Positions 45,474 to 54,867 are shown, numbered from the stretch's first letter. The stretch is DNA of 64,000 bases from Rummeliibacillus suwonensis (GCF_007896435.1 NZ_VCBL01000001.1:2541078-2605077), one strand, 5' to 3'. The notes: generated by a model not told the origin, from the sequence alone. Made by a program: numbers and translations.

Positions 45474-45908
45474 TTGGTATTCGCAAAAATTGTTGAAACT
45501 GAAAAAGAATTACAAGATGCCTTCTTCGTTCGAGAAGAAGTTTTCGTCAAAGAGTTAGGCATTCCTCTTCCTTTAGAAAAAGATGAATATGATGAAATCG
45601 CTACACATTTTGTTGCTTACTTTGAGAAACAACCAATCGCTGCGGGGCGAGTTCGCTTCCTAGAGGACCATACAGCCACTGTTGACCGAGTTTGTGTACT
45701 GCCTCCTTTTCGCAGAAAGCAAATCGGTGTTTTAATGATGCAGAATCTTGAACAATATATTCAAGGGTCCCGCATTAAAAAGGTCAAACTAAATGCGCAA
45801 ACTCACGCTATTCCATTTTACGAAAAGCAAAACTATTACATCACTTCTCCGGAATTTTTAGATGCTGGAATTCCTTACCGTGCGATGGAAAAAACTTTTG
45901 ATGTTTAA
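45474..45908 (+). CDS. yjcF: GNAT-family acetyltransferase YjcF
   Basis: A 144-aa acetyltransferase. VREEVFVKELGIP is the N-terminal signature of the YjcF branch; the acetyl-CoA loop is RVCVLPPFRRKQIGVLMMQ, and LNAQTHAIPFYEK follows. TTG start 3 bases after yjcG; GGGAG is somewhat far, so translation is probably coupled. It is the last gene of the block before a strong hairpin. Confidence 0.88.
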   Translation: MVFAKIVETEKELQDAFFVREEVFVKELGIPLPLEKDEYDEIATHFVAYFEKQPIAAGRVRFLEDHTATVDRVCVLPPFRRKQIGVLMMQNLEQYIQGSRIKKVKLNAQTHAIPFYEKQNYYITSPEFLDAGIPYRAMEKTFDV

Positions 45909-45911
45909 AAA

Positions 45912-45953
45912 AGCTACGATGTATTATGAAGAAAATCATAATACATCGTAGCT
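45912..45953. terminator. Terminator between yjcF and a sporulation-region gene
   Basis: A perfect 18-bp stem, AGCTACGATGTATTATGA, is inverted around AGAAAA. The minus side has six T, while the plus side has only CTTT. It can serve both convergent genes. Confidence 0.8.
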
Positions 45954-46049
45954 CTTTACATGGAAGTAAATTCTACTACAAGCTAGTTCGTCCATTGCTA
46001 TCCATAATTGATCGCATGCAAGATCAAGCTCACAATATAACTGTCTCAT

Positions 46050-46334
46050 CTATACATAAAAGTCAAAGTACAATCCTTTACCCGTAATATTCGCAACCTT
46101 CAAATCATCGGAAGAATTATGAGGGGATTTATTTAAATAGTGTTTCTTTACGTTCAATTGCTTCCGAAATTGTATCTCAGCATTTTTATTTCTTCGTCTC
46201 CATTCTCCACCAAAATGACTTTGCTTTTTGACATGTTGAATTTGGTGAATATATGAAAAATGTTCTTCCTTTTGCAATGAACGCATCATATATTGATATG
46301 ATTGTAAATTAGGAAACGGTAAAATATAACCCAC
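46050..46334 (-). CDS. Small basic protein, unknown function
   Basis: A 94-aa basic protein (MGYILPFPNLQSYQYMMRSL, GGEWRRRNKNAEIQFRKQL). GTG at 46334 has AGGGGGTGA 5 bases upstream and is preferred over an upstream ATG at 46382 that lacks a ribosome site. It lies downstream of spoVIF in the sporulation block, so a spore role is possible. No family is identified. Confidence 0.55.
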   Translation of the reverse strand: MGYILPFPNLQSYQYMMRSLQKEEHFSYIHQIQHVKKQSHFGGEWRRRNKNAEIQFRKQLNVKKHYLNKSPHNSSDDLKVANITGKGLYFDFYV

Positions 46335-46408
46335 TTGAATCACCCCCTGTAATATACTTTTACTTATATGCATAAACAGCATTCGTTATTACAGGGAAAT
46401 GATTTGAA

Positions 46409-46654
46409 TTATATCATTTTTTGAATTTTATTTAGGTCTAAGGATTCTCCATTTTTAAGAATAGACGCCACAATCTGTTCTTCTAGCTCTTTTGTTACTG
46501 GCTTATTTGCGAGTTTAGCAACTTTGCGAACAATTTTACGAACTTGTCGTGCATCTTGAAAATTGGCATTTTGAATAGCATTAGCTAGCGCAAAGACTTC
46601 TTCCATTGGAACTCCTGTTTTCTCTTCGATTCTTCGAAAAAAAGATGGATTCAT
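46409..46654 (-). CDS. spoVIF: Stage VI sporulation protein F
   Basis: An 81-aa mother-cell protein matching SpoVIF (YjcC) in length and pattern: FFRRIEEKTGVPMEEVFALA, NAIQNANFQDARQVRKIVRK, KLANKPVTKELEEQIV. In B. subtilis it is sigma-K-dependent and promotes coat assembly through GerE stability. Neighbouring YjcZ, spoVA and coat genes fit. Confidence 0.88.
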   Translation of the reverse strand: MNPSFFRRIEEKTGVPMEEVFALANAIQNANFQDARQVRKIVRKVAKLANKPVTKELEEQIVASILKNGESLDLNKIQKMI

Positions 46655-46666
46655 CTAAACGCCTCC

Positions 46667-46819
46667 TTAGTAAATAAAGCTAGTGCCAACAATAATTAAC
46701 AAGATGAATAATACAACGATCAAAATGAATGTTGAACCGCCGTAGCCACCGCCACCATAGCCGCCGCCGTAGCCGCCGCCAGATGGATATCCACAACCGT
46801 ATCCTCCCCATCCTGACAT
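46667..46819 (-). CDS. YjcZ-type glycine-rich sporulation protein
   Basis: A 50-aa peptide: a Gly/Tyr-rich N-terminus (MSGWGGYGCGYPSGGGYGGG), then one membrane helix (STFILIVVLFILLIIVGTSF) and IY. This is the typical layout of the YjcZ family of small sporulation membrane peptides. AGGAGG lies 8 bases before the ATG. It sits 12 bases upstream of spoVIF. Confidence 0.85.
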   Translation of the reverse strand: MSGWGGYGCGYPSGGGYGGGYGGGGYGGSTFILIVVLFILLIIVGTSFIY

Positions 46820-46884
46820 TGCAATCCCTCCTCTCTTTTCTCCCCTATCTTATGCGAAGGTGAAAAGAAGAATCGGGCTTTTAA

Positions 46885-47250
46885 CTAAGGGTGCTGTCCT
46901 TTTGAATGAAAAATTAATGCACCGATCATACCAAACAAAATGGCCGCACTAATACCTGAACTTGTCACTTCAAACATACCTGTTAAAACACCAATCCAGC
47001 CATGTTTTTCTGCCTCAGCTATTGCTCCATGTGTTAATGAATTACCAAAGGATGTAATGGGAATTGTTGCCCCTGCTCCTGCAAAATCAATAAGTGGTTC
47101 ATAGAGATTAAAGCCATCTAATATAGCACCCGCCACAACCAAAATCGTTAAAGTATGTGCAGGAGTCAGTTTACCGATATCCATTAGTAATTGTCCGATT
47201 ACACAGATCAAACCACCGACAATAAAAGCCATTATTAAAGAAGAAAGCAT
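46885..47250 (-). CDS. spoVAE: Stage V sporulation protein AE (SpoVAEb)
   Basis: A 121-aa membrane protein with about four spans ([20 protein letters not shown]). It is part of the SpoVA channel that moves Ca-dipicolinate into the forespore and out at germination. It follows spoVAD by 9 bases. Confidence 0.93.
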   Translation of the reverse strand: MLSSLIMAFIVGGLICVIGQLLMDIGKLTPAHTLTILVVAGAILDGFNLYEPLIDFAGAGATIPITSFGNSLTHGAIAEAEKHGWIGVLTGMFEVTSSGISAAILFGMIGALIFHSKGQHP

Positions 47251-47259
47251 TTTTATTCC

Positions 47260-48264
47260 TCATTTCATTGAGATTTCAACTGCATGTGCAGTACATGGAA
47301 TTGATTCGTTCTGTTGTACAGTTAATGGAGAAAGCAATGCACCTGTTGCAATGGCAAGTACACGCTCCATTTTCTTTTCATTTAATTGCTTCAAAATGTA
47401 GCTAAAAAAAACAGACGCAGAGCAACCAGCACCGCTAGCACCCGCTAGAAAGGACTCATCATCGCCATAATATTCTGCACCAGCATCCCTTATTTTTTGC
47501 ACATCTTGCTTCGCCATACCTTCTTTTATCAGCATTTCTTTTAAAATAGGAAGCCCTATTTTACCGAGATCTCCGGTCATGATCAAATCATAATCCGATA
47601 ATTTTTGTCCTCTTCCCTTTAGATGACGAGTAATCGTATCACATGCTGCTGGAGCCATCGCTGCCCCCATATGAAATGGATCTGTTTGTTGCAAATCAAT
47701 TACCTTACCGACTGTAGCTGCCTCTACAACAGGACTATTCATCTGTCCTTTTGCGATTAACACATAGCCAGCAGCTGTCACCGTCCATTGTGCAGTACCT
47801 GGTTTTTGGCCTCCATATTCAACCGGATAGCGAAACTGTCGTTCAACTGAATTATGTTGACTACCCGCTCCAGCTAACGCATAACGGCTCCCACCTAATT
47901 CTGTTAATAAAGACGCAATAATAACACTTGATACGGCAGTCGCACAAGCAGAAAACAGTCCAATATAGGGTATTTGCAAAGTTGCTGCTGCAAAATTAGA
48001 AGGTGTCATCTGATTGACTAGATCTCCACTCATTAAAAAATCTACATCGTTTTGTTTTATCTTTGCCTTTTGTAGGGCAATTTGACATGCTTGTTCGGCC
48101 ATTGTTTGATGGCCTTTTTCATTGCTATCCTCTTCTGCTCTTTCATCGTCATAAAACTTATCGAAATCTTTTGCAAATACACTCTTTTTTTCCACTGGTC
48201 CAGCTACAACACCTGATGCAATAATTGCTGGTTTTGAAGGAAAATATATAACACCTTGATCCAT
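47260..48264 (-). CDS. spoVAD: Stage V sporulation protein AD
   Basis: A 334-aa thiolase-fold protein that binds dipicolinic acid in the SpoVA complex. Conserved blocks are DFLMSGDLVNQM, LFSACATAVSSVI, GSQHNSVERQFRYP and GASGAGCSASVFFS. The ATG at 48264 overlaps the spoVAC stop by one base (TAATG), suggesting coupling; a TTG two codons earlier is an alternative. Confidence 0.93.
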   Translation of the reverse strand: MDQGVIYFPSKPAIIASGVVAGPVEKKSVFAKDFDKFYDDERAEEDSNEKGHQTMAEQACQIALQKAKIKQNDVDFLMSGDLVNQMTPSNFAAATLQIPYIGLFSACATAVSSVIIASLLTELGGSRYALAGAGSQHNSVERQFRYPVEYGGQKPGTAQWTVTAAGYVLIAKGQMNSPVVEAATVGKVIDLQQTDPFHMGAAMAPAACDTITRHLKGRGQKLSDYDLIMTGDLGKIGLPILKEMLIKEGMAKQDVQKIRDAGAEYYGDDESFLAGASGAGCSASVFFSYILKQLNEKKMERVLAIATGALLSPLTVQQNESIPCTAHAVEISMK

Positions 48265-48719
48265 TACCAATTCGCTACCCCCATTGTCACTAAAATGAGC
48301 TTTACAAGCGCTACTACAAAAGCAGCTGTAACACCAAATACAATAACCGAACCAGCTAATTTAAAAATATTCCCTCCGACTCCTAAAACAAAGCCTTCTG
48401 TTTTATGTTCAATGGCCGCAGAAATAACGGAATTACCAAATCCGGTTACAGGTACAGCTGAACCCGCTCCAGCAAATTGTCCAATTTTTTTGTAAACGCC
48501 AAATCCCGTCAATAGCATAGTTAAGAAAATAATAGTAGCAACTGTTGGATTCCCTGCTGTTTTCTCCGTGAAATTAAAATAAGTAATATAAAAGAATGTA
48601 ATAAGCTGACCAATTGTGCAAATGATACCTCCAACTAGAAAAGCTTTTAGACAATTCTTCAAGATCGATGGTTTCGGTGAAAGTGATTGTTGTAAATGAT
48701 CGTATTGTTTTGCATCCAT
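48264..48719 (-). CDS. spoVAC: Stage V sporulation protein AC
   Basis: A 151-aa integral membrane protein with 4-5 spans (LVGGIICTIGQLITFFYIT-like, FAGAGSAVPVTGFGNSVISA). In B. subtilis SpoVAC is a mechanosensitive-type channel for DPA release. It overlaps both its neighbours by a base or a few, a tightly coupled operon. Confidence 0.93.
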   Translation of the reverse strand: MDAKQYDHLQQSLSPKPSILKNCLKAFLVGGIICTIGQLITFFYITYFNFTEKTAGNPTVATIIFLTMLLTGFGVYKKIGQFAGAGSAVPVTGFGNSVISAAIEHKTEGFVLGVGGNIFKLAGSVIVFGVTAAFVVALVKLILVTMGVANW

Positions 48720-49132
48720 TAGGTTTCCTCCTCAGATAGCTCTTTAAGCTCTTTGATTTTCTTATCTAGCTCTTTCTCACCCATTTGTTTTTTGGCTAAC
48801 TTATCCGTTTCGATCATAATTTTCAAATCTGTACTCACTAAAACATCTTTTTGGGGTAAAGCCTTTTCAATTTCTTTCTGCCATTCCTTTTCGTATTGTC
48901 GCTTTTTCCATTTCGAGAATGGTTTTACTTCTATCCCCACAATGGCAGCATTATCTGTCAACAGAGCAGTGACTCTTTTTATATGTTGATCATCCTTGAC
49001 GATTTGCTCTATTTCTTGGCGCTGATCCTTATGTGAACTGTCTTTATTGGTTGTAAAAAAAGACGTTTGTCCATTATTACAGCCTACCAGTATCAGGGTC
49101 ACTAGCAATAGAAGCCCTTTTTTCATGTACAT
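48719..49132 (-). CDS. YhcN/YlaJ-family sporulation lipoprotein
   Basis: A 137-aa lipoprotein: signal KKGLLLLVTLILVGC with the lipobox Cys near residue 18, then a charged YhcN/YlaJ domain (ALLTDNAAIVGIEVKPF, EKEIEKAL-type). Such proteins sit in the spore inner membrane. It is the first gene of the spoVA operon here, an arrangement known from spoVA2/spoVA2mob operons. It has a sigma-G-type promoter. Confidence 0.85.
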   Translation of the reverse strand: MYMKKGLLLLVTLILVGCNNGQTSFFTTNKDSSHKDQRQEIEQIVKDDQHIKRVTALLTDNAAIVGIEVKPFSKWKKRQYEKEWQKEIEKALPQKDVLVSTDLKIMIETDKLAKKQMGEKELDKKIKELKELSEEET

Positions 49133-49149
49133 CTCATCCTTTTTGGAAT

Positions 49150-49180
49150 TAGTATGTTGCTTTTTAGATAAAAATATTCA
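49150..49180 (-). promoter_or_regulatory. Sigma-G-type (forespore) promoter of the spoVA operon
   Basis: On the minus strand -35 TGAATA (49175-49180) and -10 CATACTA (49150-49156) are 18 bases apart, matching the sigma-G/sigma-F consensus (GAATA, CATnnTA). It is just upstream of the YhcN-spoVAC-AD-AEb operon. Confidence 0.7.
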
Positions 49181-49199
49181 AGCTAGTGACAACAGCCCG

Positions 49200-49227
49200 A
49201 CTCTATAATTATTAAACTCATATGGTA
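49200..49227 (+). promoter_or_regulatory. Sigma-K-type (mother-cell) promoter of the coat gene
   Basis: AC (49200-49201), 17 bases, then CATATGGTA (49219-49227), fitting AC-N17-CATAnnnTA for sigma-K. It reads towards the CotY/CotZ-type gene, back to back with the forespore promoter. Confidence 0.65.
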
Positions 49228-49256
49228 TAGAGAGTTAAAAAGAGGAGGTGAAATTG

Positions 49257-49781
49257 ATGGGCTGTTGTGGAAAAGAAGAAAGTTCAGGAGTAAGTCCAAT
49301 CAATTCTAAAAACTGTGTATGTGATGTTGTACGTGCTATTTTAGACATCCAAACACAAGGGGCTACTGACGATTGTGATTGTCCTACTAATTGTTTTTTA
49401 GAACCACTTGGGGGCTTAGTAAATCCAACTAGAACAAACGCAGATACTCGCGTATTCATGCTTCTAACAAAAGACGGAACACCATTTAAAGCTTTCTTTA
49501 GAGATCTTATTGGTAACACAGGAACAGATTGTAGATGTTTTTCTGTATACTTCCGAGTGGAAGATGTATTTGATGGCTGCTGTGCTACTCTACGTGTACT
49601 AGAGCCATTAGACAGAAACAGAGCTGAAGTTGACATTCTAAATGAAAAAGGAACAGATGTGGATTTGCACAAACTTTGTAAAGTAAGAAACTTTAATCGT
49701 ACAAATAGTTGTATTACAGTAGATTTAAATTGCTTCTGCGCCGTGCAATGTATTGCTGACGTAGATTTAAATGTTTGCTAA
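49257..49781 (+). CDS. CotY/CotZ-family spore coat/crust protein
   Basis: A 174-aa cysteine-rich protein (starts MGCCGKEESS; CVCDVVRAILDIQ, DDCDCPTNCF, CRCFSVYFRVEDVFDGCCAT). About 17 Cys support cross-linking of the coat or exosporium layer, as in CotY, CotZ and ExsY. The ATG at 49257 follows GGAGG by 8 bases; GTG at 49248 lies inside the ribosome site and is not preferred. Confidence 0.92.
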   Translation: MGCCGKEESSGVSPINSKNCVCDVVRAILDIQTQGATDDCDCPTNCFLEPLGGLVNPTRTNADTRVFMLLTKDGTPFKAFFRDLIGNTGTDCRCFSVYFRVEDVFDGCCATLRVLEPLDRNRAEVDILNEKGTDVDLHKLCKVRNFNRTNSCITVDLNCFCAVQCIADVDLNVC

Positions 49782-49992
49782 GATGATCTTAAGGTGAGGC
49801 AGCGTCGGAATGTAGAAGTGATTGGTTGATATTCATTTCAGCCAATCTCTTCTTCTTAGATTAACCCATTTATCTAAATTTCACTCCCATTTTATAGATA
49901 ATGTTGAAAGATAACATCAGTGCTCGTTGTTCTGTATGCTTTTAGCGTGCTGGCACAGTGGATACAGGCTCAACTATCTTTTAGCCATATAG
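49782..49992. other. Gap without a recognisable gene
   Basis: Non-coding sequence after the coat gene. No promoter, RNA or gene was supported before the terminator at 49993. Confidence 0.35.
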
Positions 49993-50037
49993 CAAAAAAA
50001 CGAGTTCAGAATAAGAACATCTGAAACTCGCTTTTTT
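49993..50037. terminator. Bidirectional terminator between the two coat genes
   Basis: CGAGTTCAGA pairs with TCTGAAACTCG around ATAAGAACA. There are T7 on the minus side and T6 on the plus side. Confidence 0.7.
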
Positions 50038-50189
50038 CCTATAATATAGGGCACTATCCAATTTATTGATCCATCATGACATAACCTATTCGTATATGAA
50101 ATAGGTATTCATCAACAAAGCTGGTGTAACAACATTTGCATTTTACGTGCTAGCACCCTTTGGAAAACCATCCATATACCTGAGCTTCC

Positions 50190-50543
50190 CTATTTAAAAA
50201 ATGATCTTCCACGCCAAAGCAAATCTTTTATTTTAGCGATAGCAATGGGATGAACGACATTATTAGCTGTCCTAATCATCACTTCCTGCGTTTCAACATT
50301 GACTTTATAAACCTCTCCTGAAATTTCTTGCCCATCGTTTATAACAAATACAAGCGGTTGATAAGCTTTCTGCTGAAATGGATTCGATAAGAACAACAGC
50401 TTTTCTTTTCGTTTTCGTAACTCAACATCTTCTTCTAATACAGGCTTACTTTCTGATACATCCTCCAATGATTCAATATTTTCTTCAATTTCTTTAAAAT
50501 AAGCTGGTGGACTTTTAACGAAAAGAAGTGGGCGATTTCCCAC
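50190..50543 (-). CDS. cotO: CotO-family spore coat protein
   Basis: A 117-aa protein: starts with RPLLFVKSPPAYF (CotO-like), has an acidic middle and a C-terminal small beta-barrel (PLVFVINDGQEISGEVYKVN, VVHPIAIAKIKDLLW). CotO is a morphogenetic outer-coat protein. The GTG start has AAGGATG upstream. A sigma-K-type promoter and the neighbouring CotY/Z gene support the call. Confidence 0.7.
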   Translation of the reverse strand: MGNRPLLFVKSPPAYFKEIEENIESLEDVSESKPVLEEDVELRKRKEKLLFLSNPFQQKAYQPLVFVINDGQEISGEVYKVNVETQEVMIRTANNVVHPIAIAKIKDLLWRGRSFFK

Positions 50544-50566
50544 ATTTACACATCCTTTTTTATTTT

Positions 50567-50594
50567 CATACTATGCGAAATTGGCGAAATTGGT
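50567..50594 (-). promoter_or_regulatory. Sigma-K-like promoter of cotO
   Basis: On the minus strand AC (50593-50594), 17 bases, then CATAGTATG (50567-50575). This is close to AC-N17-CATAnnnTA, with one mismatch at the end. The spacer is a perfect 9-bp tandem (CGAAATTGG on the plus strand). Confidence 0.5.
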
Positions 50595-51971
50595 TCACAT
50601 TAGATGATTAATAAAGGCTGTAGCAATGCCAAGGTAGATCAATATACTTGTGATATCGTTTAAAGTCGTGATAAACGGACCTGATGCAACGGCAGGATCA
50701 ATATTTAAACGATGCATCAATAATGGAATAAAAGAACCTGCCAGAGTAGCCACTACAATAGAACAGCAAATGGCCACGCCAACTAATAAACCTAATAAGA
50801 ATGTATGTTGCCAAAAGTAAACAATCCCAAGCGCAATGGCACCACAAACGAGTCCCATAATAAGACCTGTGATCAGTTCTCTAAACATCATTTGCAACTT
50901 GCTTTGCTCTTCAACATCCCCTGTGGCAATGCCTCGAACAGCTACTGCTAATGCCTGTGTTCCACTATTACCTGACGTACCACCTATTAACGGGATAAAC
51001 GCTGCAAGTAATGCCACTTTTTCAAGTGTACCCGTAAACAAATCTACTAAATTAGCTGTTAACATTCCTAAAAATAAAAGAACGACTAGCCAGGGCAATC
51101 TTTTCTTTGCCGCTGCAAATGGATTCGTATCAAGACTGTCCATATCAGAAACCCCTGCTAATTTAGAATAGTCTTCAGATGCTTCTTCATCGATGACATC
51201 AATAATATCGTCGACGGTAATAATCCCCAACATTTCATTTTTCGAATTAATGACTGGAACTGCCAAGAAATTATAATCTTTCATAATTTGAGCAACATCT
51301 TCTTGGTCATCCGTTACATTTACACTCACAACACGTTCATTCATAATATCTCGGATCAGCGTGTCTTCTTCAGCAATAATGAGATCTCGTAATGAGATAA
51401 CACCTGTTAAATGGTTTGTGTTATCCACCACAAAAATATAGTAAATCGTTTCTGCATCAGGAGCTGCATTGCGTAATATGGTCATAGCAGAACGTACCGT
51501 TGAATTTTCAGGGATAGCGACATACTCTGTCGTCATAATAGATCCCGCAGTATATTCTTCATAATGCAGCAAATCTCTAATTTCCTGTGCAGATTCATTG
51601 TCCATTATTTGAAGGAAATGACTAATTTGATCTTTATCTAATTCATTTAAGACATCGACCGCATCATCCGTATACATCTCTGCGATCATTTTAGCAGCAT
51701 ATGCCGGCGCCATTTCTTCTAAGAAACCTTTATATTCGTTATCATCCAGTTCAAGAGCTTCAAAAATCTCTGCCATCTCTTTTGGGGACAAATACTGATA
51801 GATAACCTGTCGTATGTCAGGTCCCACCTTCTCATAAAACTGTGCCTGATCGTACGGATGAAGCGCCAAATATTCATCTCTAAAAGTTGTTGGAGCTTCG
51901 TTTTGTAATAACCATCGTAAATGCTCCTCGTTAAATTGAACTTCATCTTTTTCCATTGTTTCGTCTTTCAT
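50595..51971 (-). CDS. mgtE: Magnesium transporter MgtE
   Basis: A 458-aa Mg2+ channel with an N-terminal MgtE_N helical domain (~20-130), two CBS domains (~140-255), a plug helix and five C-terminal spans (KRLPWLVVLLFLGMLTANLV; AAFIPLIGGTSGNSGTQALA; HRLNIDPAVASGPFITTLND). GAGGAGGGG precedes the ATG. No M-box leader was found in the 160 bases upstream, unlike many Bacillus mgtE genes. Confidence 0.95.
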   Translation of the reverse strand: MKDETMEKDEVQFNEEHLRWLLQNEAPTTFRDEYLALHPYDQAQFYEKVGPDIRQVIYQYLSPKEMAEIFEALELDDNEYKGFLEEMAPAYAAKMIAEMYTDDAVDVLNELDKDQISHFLQIMDNESAQEIRDLLHYEEYTAGSIMTTEYVAIPENSTVRSAMTILRNAAPDAETIYYIFVVDNTNHLTGVISLRDLIIAEEDTLIRDIMNERVVSVNVTDDQEDVAQIMKDYNFLAVPVINSKNEMLGIITVDDIIDVIDEEASEDYSKLAGVSDMDSLDTNPFAAAKKRLPWLVVLLFLGMLTANLVDLFTGTLEKVALLAAFIPLIGGTSGNSGTQALAVAVRGIATGDVEEQSKLQMMFRELITGLIMGLVCGAIALGIVYFWQHTFLLGLLVGVAICCSIVVATLAGSFIPLLMHRLNIDPAVASGPFITTLNDITSILIYLGIATAFINHLM

Positions 51972-52137
51972 GCATTGTCCCCTCCTCTCGACTGTTTTTC
52001 TTTACATAACACCTTATTATAATAATTCGAACATTCAATAAGGACAATTATTTTTTGCAAATTTCGCGGAACAAATTTAATAGTAACACGAGATGTTCTA
52101 TATACTCAAATTGGATTTCCTTAATTTTCTAATATAA

Positions 52138-52280
52138 GAACACCACATCCTGTGGCAACAACTCCGTGACCAACATCCTGTTATCCTCAGCGTTCGCCCG
52201 CATGAGTCATGCGAGCCGGAGCGGAAATCAACGAATCTCCCTATTTTTGTGGATTAAACTGGATAATCAACATACCTGAT
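52138..52280 (+). repeat. Composite of the CCACGTCCTGTGG module and GC-rich repeat tail
   Basis: ACCACATCCTGTGGCAAC and GTGACCAACATCCTG match the module at 5297 and 37470. Directly after come CAGCGTTCGCCCGC, GGAGCGGAAATCAAC, TCCCTATTTTT, TGGATTAAA and TGGATAATCAACAT, the tail also seen at 13525-13690. Confidence 0.6.
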
Positions 52281-52296
52281 CTTTCCTAGACAATGA

Positions 52297-52342
52297 GAAA
52301 AAAAGACATTGTCCAAAACTTCTTTTAGACAACGTCCTTATG
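52297..52342 (-). terminator. Terminator of the yjbM-yjbN-yjbO operon
   Basis: On the minus strand GACGTTGTC pairs with GACAATGTC and seven T follow, 140 bases after the operon's last gene. Confidence 0.65.
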
Positions 52343-52481
52343 GAATTTCATTCATTGAAAATAATCATACTAAATCCAATATTTAGCTTTTTAATTCATC
52401 AAACAAAAGATAAGGGATTTTTATCAATTGCATTGAAAAACTGCATTAATCACTAAAATGCCTTCTATAATTTGGACTCCC

Positions 52482-53384
52482 TTACATCATAATATGTCGC
52501 ATATCCTCAGGAAGTTCACTGTTCCATACCATAGCCTTGTGAGTCAGAGGATGTTGGAGTTCAAGTTTTACACAATGTAAAGCCTGTCTGTCTATCAATT
52601 TCCTGCTTCCTCCATATAAATCATCTCCCAATAAAGGATGCCCTATGAAAGACATATGGACGCGGATCTGATGCGTACGACCCGTATGTAGTGTTAATTT
52701 TACGTGACTTATTTTTTCACCATGGATACAATATCGATCCAGCACTTGCACATCCGTATGAGCAAACTGTCCGTCTTGGCGTACCTCTCTCTCAATGATA
52801 CTGCCATCCTTCCGTCCAATGGGGGCGACGATTTGCTGAAAATCTTCTAATACATGCCCATGAACCAGCGCTTCATAAGTTCTGTGAATCGTACGTCTTT
52901 TTTGTGCTTCGCTCATAAGATGATGAACATGGCGATGTTTGGCTATACACATTAATCCAGATGTATTACGATCCAATCTAGTGACTACATGAACGGTAGA
53001 AGCTACTTTTTGTGCCTGTAAATAAGCGACTACCACATTGGCGATACTGCCGGTAGGATGGTCATGCGAGGGAATGGTACTTTGATATGGTGGTTTGTCC
53101 ACAATCAGCAATGCATCATCTTCATACTTTATCAGTAATTCTCCTCTTTCAGGTAATAATCCACCGCTTATTTCTTCTATAGGAAAAATGACTGTGACCT
53201 CATCGCCTATCTCTAAAGAATGACGTACATTTTGTTCTTTTCCATTCACCAATAATGCCCCACCTTGAAATTTAATCGCTGTTAGTGCTCGTTTGGAAAT
53301 CCCTATTTCTCTCAAAGCCTCACGTAATAGCTGCTGATCCTTTTGGGCAGTAAAGGTTAAATGATATCGTAAATCCTCCATCAT
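52482..53384 (-). CDS. yjbO: RluA-family RNA pseudouridine synthase (YjbO)
   Basis: A 300-aa enzyme with an S4-like N-terminal region (~15-75) and the RluA catalytic domain. The catalytic Asp is in [28 protein letters not shown] is the second motif. It modifies uridines in 23S rRNA or tRNA; the target is not evident. It overlaps the end of the NAD kinase gene by 4 bases, forming the yjbM-N-O operon. Confidence 0.92.
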   Translation of the reverse strand: MMEDLRYHLTFTAQKDQQLLREALREIGISKRALTAIKFQGGALLVNGKEQNVRHSLEIGDEVTVIFPIEEISGGLLPERGELLIKYEDDALLIVDKPPYQSTIPSHDHPTGSIANVVVAYLQAQKVASTVHVVTRLDRNTSGLMCIAKHRHVHHLMSEAQKRRTIHRTYEALVHGHVLEDFQQIVAPIGRKDGSIIEREVRQDGQFAHTDVQVLDRYCIHGEKISHVKLTLHTGRTHQIRVHMSFIGHPLLGDDLYGGSRKLIDRQALHCVKLELQHPLTHKAMVWNSELPEDMRHIMM

Positions 53385-54187
53385 TCTTTCAAATCACTAT
53401 CAATAAAAGATTCATGAACACGTTGCCAGAATGGGAAAGCTTTAAAACGAGCAAAGCGGATCTTCTCTTTTGCCACACGATATTGAATGGACTTTACATT
53501 TTTATGCAACAATTGAACGTGATCCACTGTAACTGTAAAATCCTCTGCTTTGACAGGTTTTAAAATGCATTTATGATGAGCAGGTAGAACAAGCGACGAT
53601 CCGACTGTTCGAAAAACGCGGTTATTGATCGAAGCCATTTCCGTTAGTTGGAATGCCTGCAAGGAAGGATGTAAAATCGCACCACCTAGTGCTTTATTAT
53701 AGGCTGTACTTCCAGATGGTGTGGATATACAAAGTCCATCACCACGGAATCGTTCGAATGGTCGGCCATTTAACTCTACGTCCATCACTAAAGTCACTTC
53801 AGGCGATTTAACAGTAGACTCATTTAAAGCCAGATAAGTATAGCACTCCTCGCTATTTTGATAATTAATCGTCACCTCTAAAAGCGGATATTCAATAACT
53901 TTAAATTCATCCTTTGCTATCGAAATAACCAGTTTTTCGATTTCACTCGGTTTCCAATCAGCATAGAAGCCTAAATGCCCCGTATGGATGCCGACAAACG
54001 CAACCTCAGACAGCATATGTGTATAACGATGGAACGCGTGTAATAATGTTCCGTCACCACCAATAGACAAGACAATTTCCGGTCTTTCCTCATCTACTAC
54101 TAATCCAAAATTAGTTAAATAATTAATCGCACGCTCCATTAGTTCATTTGACTGTGGATCATTGCGAGATTGGATAGCGAATCTCAT
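53381..54187 (-). CDS. nadK: NAD kinase
   Basis: A 268-aa enzyme making NADP from NAD and ATP. The motif [10 protein letters not shown] (~residues 48-57) and the NE/D-containing [11 protein letters not shown] are visible, as is [19 protein letters not shown]. It overlaps relQ upstream by 4 bases and yjbO downstream. Confidence 0.95.
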   Translation of the reverse strand: MRFAIQSRNDPQSNELMERAINYLTNFGLVVDEERPEIVLSIGGDGTLLHAFHRYTHMLSEVAFVGIHTGHLGFYADWKPSEIEKLVISIAKDEFKVIEYPLLEVTINYQNSEECYTYLALNESTVKSPEVTLVMDVELNGRPFERFRGDGLCISTPSGSTAYNKALGGAILHPSLQAFQLTEMASINNRVFRTVGSSLVLPAHHKCILKPVKAEDFTVTVDHVQLLHKNVKSIQYRVAKEKIRFARFKAFPFWQRVHESFIDSDLKE

Positions 54188-54867
54188 ATGCTCTCTTGAC
54201 CTCCTTTTTGATGCTCATGGCGTACTTTCGGTTTTGATGCTTCCTTAAACTCTGTGAAATATTGCTGTGCCTCCCTGATTTCTTCACGGATTTCGGACAT
54301 TTCTTCATCAAGTTTAAATGCCGCTTCTGCTGCACTTTGCAGACGATTTTTGATCTCCTCTGGAAAAACGCCTTTGTATTTATAATTTAAAGAATGTTCG
54401 ATTGATGCCCAGAAATTCATCGCAAGGGTCCGAATTTGAATCTCTGCTAATATTGTTTTCTCTCCTTGAATAGTACCAACAGGATACTCAATAATCATAT
54501 GATAAGAACGATACCCACTCTTCTTGACATTTGTGATGTAATCTTTTTCTTCAATAATATGTAAATCATTTCTTTGCCTTAATAATTCAATAACAGTTGG
54601 GATGTCATCTACAAACTGACACATGATACGAACACCAGCGATATCTTGTAGTTCATGTGCAAGTGTATCTGATGGTTCAAAAACTAGTCCCTTTTCTAAT
54701 GTCTTATCATAAATACTCGCAAGGGGCTTTACACGTCCAGTCACAAATTCAATCGGTGATGTCGTGTTTGATTTTTCAAATTGCGTACGTATCCCTTTTA
54801 ACTTTATTTTTAGTTCATCTACTGCTTGCTTATAGGGTTGTAAAAAGCGATCCCATTGTCCCATCAT
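54184..54867 (-). CDS. relQ: Small alarmone synthetase RelQ/SasB (YjbM)
   Basis: A 227-aa single-domain (p)ppGpp synthetase without a hydrolase domain. The synthetase core contains [51 protein letters not shown] and the catalytic region VPIEIQIRT-like [17 protein letters not shown]. It forms a tetramer allosterically activated by pppGpp in relatives. It leads the yjbM-N-O operon. Confidence 0.94.
   Translation of the reverse strand: MMGQWDRFLQPYKQAVDELKIKLKGIRTQFEKSNTTSPIEFVTGRVKPLASIYDKTLEKGLVFEPSDTLAHELQDIAGVRIMCQFVDDIPTVIELLRQRNDLHIIEEKDYITNVKKSGYRSYHMIIEYPVGTIQGEKTILAEIQIRTLAMNFWASIEHSLNYKYKGVFPEEIKNRLQSAAEAAFKLDEEMSEIREEIREAQQYFTEFKEASKPKVRHEHQKGGQESI

Noticed and set aside
49235-49672. 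145-codon frame antisense to the coat gene
   Set aside because: It is a mirror frame of the Cys-rich CotY/CotZ-type gene, which has a ribosome site and promoter.
51972-52137. M-box Mg2+ riboswitch before mgtE
   Set aside because: Searched for the conserved GTTAGGTGAGGC-type core and did not find it.
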